From Clostridia bacterium (lineage in GTDB: Bacteria > Bacillota > Clostridia > Oscillospirales > Acutalibacteraceae), in contig JAFZUV010000011.1 in assembly GCA_017618135.1 (NCBI GenBank), forward strand, positions 1 to 64,000: a DNA stretch of 64,000 bases, written 5' to 3'. The translations under genes were made by a program, and so were the position numbers. Position 1 is the stretch's first letter; every line of letters starts with the position of its first letter. Below the pieces are notes generated by a model. It was not told the origin of the DNA, did no database searches, and saw nothing but the letters and a program-made list of their open reading frames with translations. Positions 54,027 to 62,614 of this stretch are shown in pieces.

Positions 54027-54525
54027 CTTGCTCACCTATTCTGTCAATAAAAGAATCAATTAGTTGTTTATGGTCGTTTTCGTTTATTTCACGCGAGAGT
54101 ATTTTTTCGGCAAGGAGAGAGGATACATCGACAATTTCATTCTTAATATCCTTTTGTGCGCGTAATTTTTCAAGCTCCGCTTCCGTTTTTGCACGCGCCA
54201 CTATGGCGTCCGCTTCCTCCCGGGCGTCTTCAACGATTTTTTCGGACCGCGATGAAGCGGTAACGGTTGCTTTTTTTATTATGTCTTCGGCTTTTAATTT
54301 TGCACCGTTCAATTTAGTCTCATACTCAATCTTAAGATTTTGTGCGCTTTCATTTGCCGAAGTTGCTTTATTATATTGCTCTTCGACCTCATCATGACGC
54401 TTTTTAAAAATCTTCTCAACAGGCTTAAACAAGAATCTTTTGAGCACTAAAAAAAGTATTGTGAGGTTTGCAAGAGCAATGATTATCTGCCATATATTTA
54501 CAGATATTACATCAAGTTGTTGCAT
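54010..54525 (-). CDS. atpF: ATP synthase F0 b subunit
   Basis: This 171-aa protein has a single N-terminal membrane helix (NIWQIIIALANLTILFLVLK) followed by a long charged coiled coil (KIFKKRHDEVEEQYNKA, EAEKLRAQKD-like heptads), the peripheral stalk. It ends with the helix that contacts delta (NDHKQLIDSFIDRI). The gene lies 13 bases after atpE. Confidence 0.94.
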   Translation of the reverse strand: MQQLDVISVNIWQIIIALANLTILFLVLKRFLFKPVEKIFKKRHDEVEEQYNKATSANESAQNLKIEYETKLNGAKLKAEDIIKKATVTASSRSEKIVEDAREEADAIVARAKTEAELEKLRAQKDIKNEIVDVSSLLAEKILSREINENDHKQLIDSFIDRIGEQDDIDK

Positions 54526-54538
54526 TTCAGTTTCCTTT

Positions 54539-54826
<288 letters not shown>

Positions 54827-54844
54827 TTATTCCTCCGTTTATTG

Positions 54845-55750
54845 TTAACTATTTTGTTTTGACTTTGCTTTTTTTGCAGCTCTTTTTGCTTTTTTTGCGG
54901 CGTAATCTTCAGCAGGAAATCCGCCTGCGACATAAAGCATTGTAAGCATCGCAAATATGAATGCCTGCAAAAGCCCGCTGAAAATATCAAAGTAAACTGA
55001 AAGCACGGCGGGAATACCTATTTGCAGGAAAGGAAAGCTTCCGAGTATTCCGGGTAGTTTTCCAAAGATAAGATTCGAAAGTCCTTTAAGCGCCACTGCT
55101 ACAAGAACTGAAATAACCGACCCGGAAAGCACATTTCCGTAATGGCGGAAAGCCATCGAAACAGGAGTCGCAAATTCGCTTATTATGTTAAGCGGCGCTA
55201 AGAAAGGAACGGGATCTCCAAAGGATTTTAAGTAATGAACAGGCCCACACTTAAACTTATAATAAGTGATAAGGAAAAACACTAATATTGCCCAACCGGC
55301 AGTGGTGTTTATATCTGATGTGGGGGGATACAGACCAATAAGCGTCATCAAACTTGAAAAAGCTGACAGGCCCATAATTGCGGCAACAAATGGCGCAAAC
55401 GGCGCAAAGTATTCGCCCATATTGCCTTTGACTAAATTTTTTGTTTTTTCAACAACCCATTCGGCAATAATCTGGCGTTTCATTTCACCACGCGCTGATA
55501 TGCCGTGTGTTATGTATTTACAAAGCCATAGAACAGACCAGATAACAACCCAAGAGTTTACCTGAGTCTCACTTATGGGCAAATCAAAGAAGGGAAGCCT
55601 TAATGTAAAGAAAACAAGCGCTCCGGATATATTTATATCATCCGACTGCGGTGTGAAAAGCACTTTAAGCATGATGGCAAATATCGGTCCTGCAGCCAAA
55701 AGACACAGGTAAAAAATATCAATAGCCAAAAACGCTTTTTTGTTCCTCAC
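54845..55750 (-). CDS. atpB: ATP synthase F0 a subunit
   Basis: This 301-aa membrane protein starts with GTG at 55750, 7 nt after GGAGG. The conserved stator arginine is Arg202 in MAFRHYGNVLSGSV, and the last helices contain LQAFIFAMLTMLYVAGGF. It provides the ion half-channels against the c-ring. The C-terminus is very Lys/Ala-rich (AAKKAKRAAKKAKSKQ). Length is above the 240-270 aa norm, partly due to a longer N-terminus. Confidence 0.94.
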   Translation of the reverse strand: MRNKKAFLAIDIFYLCLLAAGPIFAIMLKVLFTPQSDDINISGALVFFTLRLPFFDLPISETQVNSWVVIWSVLWLCKYITHGISARGEMKRQIIAEWVVEKTKNLVKGNMGEYFAPFAPFVAAIMGLSAFSSLMTLIGLYPPTSDINTTAGWAILVFFLITYYKFKCGPVHYLKSFGDPVPFLAPLNIISEFATPVSMAFRHYGNVLSGSVISVLVAVALKGLSNLIFGKLPGILGSFPFLQIGIPAVLSVYFDIFSGLLQAFIFAMLTMLYVAGGFPAEDYAAKKAKRAAKKAKSKQNS

Positions 55751-55782
55751 ACTAACACCTCCTTTGTACGATGATAGATTTT

Positions 55783-56160
55783 TTATTTTTTAAACTGCCT
55801 TGCGGCTATTGCAATTCTCGGGAAGAAAATAGGAATAATTACCGAAATTGAATTGAAACAATCAAGCAACACTCCTATCATAGCAAGTAAGAATATCGCA
55901 AAGAACCTTGCGGTTTGAGAAAAACGCAAAACCTTTTTGGCGTCGTCCGGGTCTTTTTCAACCGCTTTCTGAACGCCTAAGCCCATAAAAAAGAAATTGC
56001 CTACGCCTATTATAATACCTAATATGTTGCCGAGTAACACAGTATAATCAAAGCGGCAAAGAGCAATCAAAAATATCGCCTGCATAAGGAGGCTTAAAAC
56101 ACCGGCAAAAGATGCGATATATTTCGTTTCTTTTACAATTGTATCGCTAATTCTTGCCAA
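55783..56160 (-). CDS. atpI: ATP synthase subunit I-like membrane protein
   Basis: The start is TTG at 56160, 7 nt after GGAGGG. The 125-aa protein has four hydrophobic segments (for example SLLMQAIFLIALC, LLGNILGIIIGVGNFFFMGLG) and lies first in the atp operon, where AtpI normally stands. AtpI helps to assemble the c-ring and may assist Na+ or Mg2+ handling. The assignment rests on size, membrane pattern and position. Confidence 0.82.
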   Translation of the reverse strand: MARISDTIVKETKYIASFAGVLSLLMQAIFLIALCRFDYTVLLGNILGIIIGVGNFFFMGLGVQKAVEKDPDDAKKVLRFSQTARFFAIFLLAMIGVLLDCFNSISVIIPIFFPRIAIAARQFKK

Positions 56161-56194
56161 ATCAAACCCTCCCTTAAAAATGATATACTACAAT

Positions 56195-56223
56195 ATTTTA
56201 TCATACAACAACAATGCAGTCAA
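56195..56223 (-). promoter_or_regulatory. Promoter of the ATP synthase operon
   Basis: Reading the minus strand: TTGACT (56223-56218), a 17-bp spacer and TAAAAT (56200-56195). The leader is about 28 nt before the TTG start of atpI. Confidence 0.82.
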
Positions 56224-56277
56224 CGGTTAAAGCGGTAAATTTACAAATATATAATGAATGCTTTAATCGTTGACTGC
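56216..56277. repeat. 18-bp inverted repeat overlapping the atp -35 element
   Basis: Arms 56216-56233 and 56260-56277 are complementary with one mismatch and are separated by 26 AT-rich bases. The left arm contains the -35 hexamer of the atp promoter. It may be the terminator of the upstream lysine operon, an operator, or both. Confidence 0.6.
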
Positions 56278-56292
56278 GAAATCACTTTGAAG

Positions 56293-57345
56293 TTATTGAG
56301 CCAGCCACGGGTTGTTGGGATCCGGATCTGTGGGATCCCATCCGCGGCGAGGATCATTTACATCGATTTTTATTGGCTCCGGTGGTGAAATGGGCTCCGG
56401 AGCGTCACTGCGGTACATAGTTATTGTAGTGCCTAAAGGGCAGTTGTCATAAATCCATTTTGCATCCGCCGTGCATAGTCTTATGCATCCTGCTGACGCG
56501 GCGGTTCCCAGCTTGTTGTATTTATTGTAATTCAAATCTGCGTTGTTTTGTGTGTTATACGGAACCGAGTGAAAGAGTATGTGACCTGTAATTCTGGTAC
56601 AGTACTGACCGAAAACATCACCTTTAAGGTCTTTCCATCTGTACTTATTGAGAGAATTAAAAGTGCCTGTTGGAGTCTTATCTTCAAGCCCTGTTGAGCA
56701 ATACATTGCCTTTACCGGAACGGTGTATTCGCCGTTTTCATTTTTCACATAAACCGTTATAATGTTTTTTGTAATATTAACTTTGAGATAATATGGTTTT
56801 TCTGTGTTGATGGCGGGAGCAGCAACTTGTTCCGTTACCGTAGCGGCAACCGGTATTTCGGTATCCGAGAGGTATTTCCCTGAGCAAAAGCCTTGAGTGT
56901 TGTTGTAGTCCACTCTATACCAGCCGGTTGAACTTTTTCCCGTGACCGCAACCGGAGCGCCCTTTTTGATGCTTCCCATAATTTTCCCCTCTTTGCCGGG
57001 ATAGGTCCTCACATTCAGGTTTATGGTTGCATACATAGTAGCGGACAAATCTGTTACGGTGAACTGAGGAAGCTTGACGGGCTCGGAGTTTTCCTCTAAA
57101 GAAGCAACCTCGGATTCAACTGTATTTTCAGCGGTATTGTCTGAATATACAGTTTGAGATACTATTCGGGATGTAACATCCTTACCGGATTTATTGTTCT
57201 TATTTACCTTATTAGCGTTAAGCACGGCATAAACCGACACTAATGTAATCATTATAAGGGCGGCGACAGTTATAATATACGCTGTCGGTATATTACGCTT
57301 TCTTTCGCTGTCATTCACATCTTCCGTAATGTGCGTCCCTTCCAT
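56293..57345 (-). CDS. L,D-transpeptidase (YkuD) with SH3b domain
   Basis: The ATG at 57345, 7 nt after GGAGG, is preferred to an in-frame GTG at 57351. The 350-aa product has one membrane helix (about residues 18-38) and a Ser/Glu-rich linker. An SH3b wall-binding domain covers about 103-160 (TINLNVRTYPGKEGKIMGSI). The YkuD domain covers about 178-305 with HSVPY and SAGCIRL (catalytic Cys287). The C-terminal tail is Pro/Asp-rich. Such enzymes form 3-3 crosslinks between meso-DAP residues or attach proteins to peptidoglycan. It starts 22 bases after lysA in the lysine-riboswitch operon, a functionally meaningful neighbour because its substrate residue is DAP. Confidence 0.93.
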   Translation of the reverse strand: MEGTHITEDVNDSERKRNIPTAYIITVAALIMITLVSVYAVLNANKVNKNNKSGKDVTSRIVSQTVYSDNTAENTVESEVASLEENSEPVKLPQFTVTDLSATMYATINLNVRTYPGKEGKIMGSIKKGAPVAVTGKSSTGWYRVDYNNTQGFCSGKYLSDTEIPVAATVTEQVAAPAINTEKPYYLKVNITKNIITVYVKNENGEYTVPVKAMYCSTGLEDKTPTGTFNSLNKYRWKDLKGDVFGQYCTRITGHILFHSVPYNTQNNADLNYNKYNKLGTAASAGCIRLCTADAKWIYDNCPLGTTITMYRSDAPEPISPPEPIKIDVNDPRRGWDPTDPDPNNPWLAQ

Positions 57346-57366
57346 TAGCACACCTCCGCAAGCAGA

Positions 57367-58677
57367 TTATATGTCCAATGCGCAAATATCAAAAAGAGTC
57401 TCTCTTTTTACCGATATCCGATTATCGCCACCTTTAAGCATTACTATAGGCGGTCTCGGAATTCGGTTATAATTTGACGCCATGGAGTAGTTGTAAGCAC
57501 CTGTTGTAAGGCAGGCAATAATATCTCCTCGCTGTATTGATTCCGGTACCGGGACATTCTTTTGAATAATATCTCCGCTTTCACAGCAACGACCTACAAT
57601 ATTAGCTTTCATATTGCAGGGTTCGTTCATTTTGTTAGCTGTGAGTAAAGTATACTCAGCCTTATACATAGCATATCTTACATTATCGGTCATACCGCCG
57701 TCAACCGAAACAAAATTAATAAAATTCGGAATTCTCTTAACTGTGCCGACAGTATATACCGTCATACCCGCATCAGCCACAATGGCGCGGCCCGGCTCGA
57801 AAATAATTTTAGGCAATCTGATATTTTCCGATTTGCATAAACGCTTTATAACATCAACTGTTGACAAAATAATACTTTTAATATCAACTGTTGGCTGCTC
57901 GAAAAGATATTTTACACCAAAGCCGCCGCCTAAATCAAGTATTTCCGCTTCATAACCGAGAGATTTTTTAATTTCCGCGATAAATTTTATCATTATTGCC
58001 GAAGTTCTTGTGAAAACATCAGCATCAAATAACTGCGAACCTACATGGCAGTGATAACCGGATAGCTTTATATTCTTTTGACTTAATGCCGTTTCGGTTA
58101 TTCTCTTAGCCTGACCGGTCTCTATTGCCGAACCGAATTTTGAATTAACCTTGCCGGTTGATACGGCGGCAAAGGTGTGAGAGTCGATTCCCGGAGTTAT
58201 ACGGAGTAATACTTTCTGAACCGTTTTTCGGTTCAGGGCTTCTTTTTGTATTGCAAAAAGCTCTTCTTCGTTGTCAACAACAAAATATCCCACATTGTTG
58301 TCCATAGCAAAACTAATGTCGTCATCGGTTTTATTGTTTGAGTGAAAAAGAGCGTTTTCTAAAGGAAATCCGGTTTGAGCGGCAGTATATATTTCACCGC
58401 AGGACACAACATCAACATACATATTCTCGCTTTTCATAATCCTGTATATTTCTTTGAATGAAGATGCTTTTGACGCGTATGCGATAGCCGCGTTTTCTCC
58501 AAGACAGTCAAGTATTGCGCTGTTAAAAGTACGGCAACGCTCCCTTATCCTGTCTTCGTCGAGAAGATAGAGCGGCGTACCGTATTTTTCGGCAAGTTTT
58601 ACAACATCCTGACCGGCAAAACACAAATGTCCTTCGTTATTCGATGTGATATTTTCGCAAATAAATCTTTCTTCCAT
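57367..58677 (-). CDS. lysA: Diaminopimelate decarboxylase
   Basis: This 436-aa PLP enzyme makes L-lysine from meso-DAP. The N-terminal alanine-racemase-like barrel has the PLP lysine Lys70 in YASKASSF, HSNNKTDDDI and HCHVGSQLFD, then DLGGGFGVKYL and EPGRAIVADAGMTVYTVG. The C-terminal segment has CCESGDII and GAYNYSMASNYNRIPRP. Its ATG overlaps the last base of the ddh stop codon (TAATG). Confidence 0.96.
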   Translation of the reverse strand: MEERFICENITSNNEGHLCFAGQDVVKLAEKYGTPLYLLDEDRIRERCRTFNSAILDCLGENAAIAYASKASSFKEIYRIMKSENMYVDVVSCGEIYTAAQTGFPLENALFHSNNKTDDDISFAMDNNVGYFVVDNEEELFAIQKEALNRKTVQKVLLRITPGIDSHTFAAVSTGKVNSKFGSAIETGQAKRITETALSQKNIKLSGYHCHVGSQLFDADVFTRTSAIMIKFIAEIKKSLGYEAEILDLGGGFGVKYLFEQPTVDIKSIILSTVDVIKRLCKSENIRLPKIIFEPGRAIVADAGMTVYTVGTVKRIPNFINFVSVDGGMTDNVRYAMYKAEYTLLTANKMNEPCNMKANIVGRCCESGDIIQKNVPVPESIQRGDIIACLTTGAYNYSMASNYNRIPRPPIVMLKGGDNRISVKRETLFDICALDI

Positions 58678-59654
58678 TACAGTAAGTTCTTTCTCAAGTT
58701 TTCTGCGGTGTCCGCCGAGAGATCTGCCGGTGCTACATCAAAAAGGGTTATACAACCGGTCTCACCACGATTTTTCTTTTTGTATACAGCTCTTGCCGCG
58801 GCAATAAGCACTCCGGCTGTAAATTCGGGATTTGAATCAAGCGTCAAGCTGTATTCGATTGTATGATTGTGGGCATTATTCTCACCGCTTTTACCACTTC
58901 TTATAACAAATCCACCGTGGGGTAACCGGGAATGCTGTTTTTTCATTTCTTCAGCTGATATAAAATGCACAACCGTATCATAATCGGCAAAATAGTCCGG
59001 CATAGTTTTGATTTGATTTTCTATTTTTGTAAGATCAGCACCGTCCTGTGCTACAACGAAGCATTCTCTTAAATGCTTTTCTCGTGTTGTAAGCTGTGGG
59101 TTTTTTCCGGAACGAACAGCAGCTAAAGCACTGTCTTTAGGAATAGTATATTGCCGCGCGTCAATAACGCCGTCTATACGCCTTACTGCGTCCGAATGAC
59201 CTTGGCTTACGCCTTTGCCCCAAAATGTGTATGTGTTTCCGCAAGGTAGTATTGACTCGGCATATATTCTGTTAAGCGAGAACATACCCGGATCCCAGCC
59301 TGCTGAAATAAGCGCTAATGTGCCGCCTTTTTTTGCCGCTGTATCGACTGCGGTAAAATGCTCGGGTATTTTAGGATGAGTATCAAAGCTGTCTACAACC
59401 GAGAAATTTTCTGCGAGCATAGGGGTAAGTTTCGGCAAATCGGTAGCGGAACCGCCGCATATTATCATGACATCTATTTCATCACTGTAATTTACAGCGT
59501 CGTCAGCGGGGAAAACTTTTGAGGAAAGAACAGTTTTGACACTCGCCGGATCGCGTCTTGTAAAAACGCCGAAAACTTCCACATCATTATTCTGGTTTGC
59601 GCAGTATTCAACACCGCGCCCTAAATTGCCGTAACCGTAAATTCCGATTTTCAT
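58677..59654 (-). CDS. ddh: meso-Diaminopimelate dehydrogenase
   Basis: This 325-aa NADPH enzyme converts tetrahydrodipicolinate and ammonia to meso-DAP in one step, bypassing the acylated intermediates. The N-terminal nucleotide-binding motif is GIYGYGNLGRGVE. VFTRRDPASV, DSFDTHPKIPEHF, ISAGWDPGMFSLNRIY and WGKGVSQGHSDAVRRI are characteristic. It overlaps dapA by four bases (ATGA) and lysA by one. Together the three genes cover aspartate semialdehyde to lysine except for dapB, which is not in the window. Confidence 0.95.
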   Translation of the reverse strand: MKIGIYGYGNLGRGVEYCANQNNDVEVFGVFTRRDPASVKTVLSSKVFPADDAVNYSDEIDVMIICGGSATDLPKLTPMLAENFSVVDSFDTHPKIPEHFTAVDTAAKKGGTLALISAGWDPGMFSLNRIYAESILPCGNTYTFWGKGVSQGHSDAVRRIDGVIDARQYTIPKDSALAAVRSGKNPQLTTREKHLRECFVVAQDGADLTKIENQIKTMPDYFADYDTVVHFISAEEMKKQHSRLPHGGFVIRSGKSGENNAHNHTIEYSLTLDSNPEFTAGVLIAAARAVYKKKNRGETGCITLFDVAPADLSADTAENLRKNLL

Positions 59655-60556
59655 AGATTTTCCTCCTTAAATTTAACGCCGTATTTTTTCATTTGAGTGA
59701 ACAGATTTTCCTTATGTATGCTTTCGATTTGGGTGAGGGGTAGCCTCAGAGTATTACTTCCATATCCCATAGCTGCGACAGCCGCTTTTACCGGGATAGG
59801 ATTGACTTCGCTGAACAGCGCCGATATAAGCGGCAAATATTCAAGCTGCATTTTAGCAGCGGTTTTATAATCGCCTTTTAAGCACAGTTTGCACATGCGT
59901 GATGTTTCTTTCGGCAATAGATTTGACAAAACAGAAATAACGCCGCTGCCGCCTAACGACATAACGGGAACAATCTGATCGTCATTACCGGAATATATGC
60001 TGAAATCATCATCCGTAAGACTTGCTGTTTCGGCAATTTGAGATATGTTGCCCGAGGCTTCCTTTATACCCACAATGTTTGGGTGCTCCGCAAGCTCCGC
60101 AACGGTTTTTGGTAAAATGTTGCAGCCTGTTCTTGACGGTACATTATATAGAATGCAGGGCTTGTTTGATACATCGGCTATATCGGAAAAAGATTTTATA
60201 AGACCGGCTTGCGTTGCTTTATTGTAATATGGAGTTACGAGCAACACAGCGTCTGCCCCCATTTCACATGCGGCAACAGTGAGTTCTTTGGCGTAATCTG
60301 TATCGTTAGAACCCGTTCCGGCAATTACCGGGACTCTGTGAGCGGTGTGCTCAACACAAAATTTAATTACGGCTTGATGCTCTTCATCGGTGAGTGTTGA
60401 GCCCTCACCTGTTGTGCCGGCGGCAACTATTGCATCAATTCCCGATTCAATTTGACAGTCAATGAGTCTGCCAAAACCTTCAAAATCAATTTCTCCGTTT
60501 TCAAAAAATGGCGTGATTATAGCGGTAGCGGCGCCCTCAAACACCTTTTTCTTCAT
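59651..60556 (-). CDS. dapA: 4-Hydroxy-tetrahydrodipicolinate synthase
   Basis: The ATG at 60556, 8 nt after GAGG, is preferred over an in-frame GTG at 60565 that overlaps it. The 301-aa TIM-barrel aldolase condenses pyruvate with aspartate semialdehyde. Typical motifs are TPFFENGEIDFEGF, GTTGEGSTLTDEEH, the YNVPSRTGCN loop with its Tyr, and the Schiff-base Lys165 in GIKEASGN. It is the first gene behind the lysine riboswitch. Confidence 0.96.
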   Translation of the reverse strand: MKKKVFEGAATAIITPFFENGEIDFEGFGRLIDCQIESGIDAIVAAGTTGEGSTLTDEEHQAVIKFCVEHTAHRVPVIAGTGSNDTDYAKELTVAACEMGADAVLLVTPYYNKATQAGLIKSFSDIADVSNKPCILYNVPSRTGCNILPKTVAELAEHPNIVGIKEASGNISQIAETASLTDDDFSIYSGNDDQIVPVMSLGGSGVISVLSNLLPKETSRMCKLCLKGDYKTAAKMQLEYLPLISALFSEVNPIPVKAAVAAMGYGSNTLRLPLTQIESIHKENLFTQMKKYGVKFKEENL

Positions 60557-60599
60557 TAAAATCACCTCAAAAACCTTGTGTTAAACCGTCCTTTAAAAT

Positions 60600-60630
60600 A
60601 AAAAAGACGGCTACCGATAAAGCAACCATC
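60600..60630 (-). terminator. Expression-platform terminator of the lysine riboswitch
   Basis: On the minus strand GATGGTTGCT (60630-60621) pairs with GGTAGCCGTC (60615-60606) through several G-T wobbles, followed by six Ts (60605-60600). It lies directly after the aptamer and 44 bases before dapA, and would form when lysine is bound. Confidence 0.8.
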
Positions 60631-60633
60631 AAA

Positions 60634-60800
60634 GTATGATAGCACTCCGCATTTCTGCGACAGTAGCCGAAATATTGTTTCCGGCTCCCAGAGCACAGCT
60701 TGCCATACCGCCTCTTCGGCGTACATCCCTTTCGCAGCGCGGTCCTTGGCAGACCGTTACAAGCACCGTTACTATTGATAATACGCGCCTCTATCGTTTA
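60634..60800 (-). promoter_or_regulatory. Lysine riboswitch (L-box) aptamer
   Basis: Read on the minus strand, the leader carries the conserved L-box segments in order: GATAGAGGCGCG, then an AGTAA turn, GAAAGGGATGTACGCCGAAG, GGCTACTGTCGC, and a closing strand GCTATCAT that pairs with the first segment as P1. It starts at the predicted transcription start and is followed by an intrinsic terminator and dapA. It should turn the dapA-ddh-lysA-L,D-transpeptidase operon off when lysine is abundant. The boundaries are approximate. Confidence 0.9.
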
Positions 60801-60804
60801 GAGT

Positions 60805-60833
60805 ATTTTAACACCTGTTATTTGCATTGTCAA
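60805..60833 (-). promoter_or_regulatory. Promoter of the lysine operon
   Basis: Minus strand: consensus TTGACA (60833-60828), a 17-bp spacer and TAAAAT (60810-60805). The start near 60798 coincides with the first paired strand of the riboswitch. Confidence 0.88.
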
Positions 60834-60878
60834 GCGGTTTAATAAAATATTTTTATTGTGTGTTTCGATTCTTCCGAC

Positions 60879-60907
60879 TTTACAAAACCATACAACGATT
60901 GTATAAT
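60879..60907 (+). promoter_or_regulatory. Promoter of fhs
   Basis: TTTACA (60879-60884), a 17-bp spacer and a perfect TATAAT (60902-60907), 29 bases before the fhs start and divergent from the lysine promoter. Confidence 0.8.
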
Positions 60908-60936
60908 ATGTTTGTATATTCTACGGGGGGTTGTTT

Positions 60937-62613
60937 ATGTCATATAAAACCGATATTGAAATAGCTCAGGAGTGCAAAATGCGGCCGATAACCGAAATAG
61001 CTCGCCGCGCCCATCTTGAAGAAAAATACATAGAACAGTACGGCAGGTATAAGGCTAAGGTTGACCTGTCGATTTTAGGCGATACCCTCAGAAAAGAAGG
61101 TAAGCTGATACTTGTAACCGCCATTACCCCTACGCCGGCAGGAGAGGGCAAAACCACAACCACAATAGGACTGGCGGATGCACTTGCACATATAGGTAAG
61201 GATGTTACGGTCGCTCTGCGTGAGCCGTCATTAGGTCCTGTTTTCGGTATAAAAGGCGGTGCCGCCGGAGGCGGATATGCTCAGGTGGTTCCTATGGAGG
61301 ATATAAATTTGCATTTTACAGGCGATTTTCACGCGATAGGCGCGGCAAATAATCTGCTTGCCGCTATGCTCGATAACCATATTCAGCATGGTAATTCGCT
61401 TGGGATTGACACCCGTAAAATAACTTGGAAACGCTGTGTTGATATGAATGACAGGCAGCTGCGATTTGTAATTGACGGTCTCGGCGGCAGAATAAACGGT
61501 ACTCCGCGTGAGGATGGGTTTGATATAACAGCTGCGAGTGAGATTATGGCAGTGCTTTGCCTGTCAACCTCCATAACAGATTTAAAAAGGAGGCTTTCCA
61601 ATATAATTGTAGGCTACACCTTTGATGACAAGCCCGTAACTTGCGGAGATTTAAAGGCGGCGGGAGCTATGACCGCGCTTTTAAAGGATGCGTTAAAGCC
61701 CAACCTTGTTCAAACCCTTGAAGGCACGCCTGCTTTTGTTCACGGTGGTCCGTTTGCAAATATAGCGCACGGATGCAATTCGGCAATAGCTACTAAAATG
61801 GCTCTGAAAATGGGTGATTATACTGTAACAGAAGCAGGTTTTGGCGCGGATCTCGGCGCCGAAAAGTTTTTCGATATAAAGTGCAGAAAGGCAAAGATTA
61901 CACCTGATGCGGTTGTAATAGTAGCGACAGTTCGTGCACTTAAAATGCACGGAGGCTTAAATAAAACAGAACTGCTGGAAGAAAATTTGAATGCACTTGA
62001 AAGGGGCGTTCCGAATTTACTTCGTCATGTATCGAACATTAGAAATGTATATAAGCTTCCTTGCGTGGTGGCAATAAACCGTTTCCCGACCGATACCGAT
62101 AATGAAATTGATTTCATTATGCATAAATGCAAAGAACTTGGGGTTAACACAGTGCTTTCTACAGTTTGGGCGGACGGAGGAAAGGGCGGCGAGGCTCTTG
62201 CGCGGGAGGTTATAAGGCTTTGTGAAGAAGAACAGGGCGATTTTACCTATTCTTATGACGACGACCTTTCAATCACTCAAAAGATAGAGGCGGTTGTTAA
62301 GAAGGTGTACGGAGGCGACAGCGTAGATATTGCACCGAACGCCAGAAAACAGATTGAAAAGCTTGAAAAGCTGGGTTTTTCACATTTTCCGGTATGTATA
62401 GCAAAAACGCAGTACAGCTTTTCTGATAATCCGGTTCTGCTCGGCGCACCGGAGGGCTTTAGCATATCCGTTAAGAATGTAAAGGTATCCGCAGGCGCGG
62501 AATTTATAGTTGTGCTCACAGGTGATATTATGACTATGCCGGGACTTCCAAAATCCCCTGCTGCCGAACTCATAGATGTTGATGAAAACGGCAAGATAAC
62601 GGGGTTGTTTTGA
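60937..62613 (+). CDS. fhs: Formate--tetrahydrofolate ligase
   Basis: The ATG at 60937 follows a GGGGGG site; an in-frame TTG at 60931 is less likely. The 558-aa enzyme makes 10-formyl-THF from formate, THF and ATP. The P-loop is [16 protein letters not shown] near residue 65. [50 protein letters not shown] and [17 protein letters not shown] are near-invariant. In anaerobes it feeds one-carbon units to purine synthesis or acetogenic pathways. It ends one base before the dipeptidase gene. Confidence 0.97.
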   Translation: MSYKTDIEIAQECKMRPITEIARRAHLEEKYIEQYGRYKAKVDLSILGDTLRKEGKLILVTAITPTPAGEGKTTTTIGLADALAHIGKDVTVALREPSLGPVFGIKGGAAGGGYAQVVPMEDINLHFTGDFHAIGAANNLLAAMLDNHIQHGNSLGIDTRKITWKRCVDMNDRQLRFVIDGLGGRINGTPREDGFDITAASEIMAVLCLSTSITDLKRRLSNIIVGYTFDDKPVTCGDLKAAGAMTALLKDALKPNLVQTLEGTPAFVHGGPFANIAHGCNSAIATKMALKMGDYTVTEAGFGADLGAEKFFDIKCRKAKITPDAVVIVATVRALKMHGGLNKTELLEENLNALERGVPNLLRHVSNIRNVYKLPCVVAINRFPTDTDNEIDFIMHKCKELGVNTVLSTVWADGGKGGEALAREVIRLCEEEQGDFTYSYDDDLSITQKIEAVVKKVYGGDSVDIAPNARKQIEKLEKLGFSHFPVCIAKTQYSFSDNPVLLGAPEGFSISVKNVKVSAGAEFIVVLTGDIMTMPGLPKSPAAELIDVDENGKITGLF

Positions 62614-62614
62614 T

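Noticed and set aside
53900-54535. Plus-strand frames opposite atpF and atpH
   Set aside because: They are Ser/Ala/Phe-rich antisense translations of conserved ATP synthase genes.
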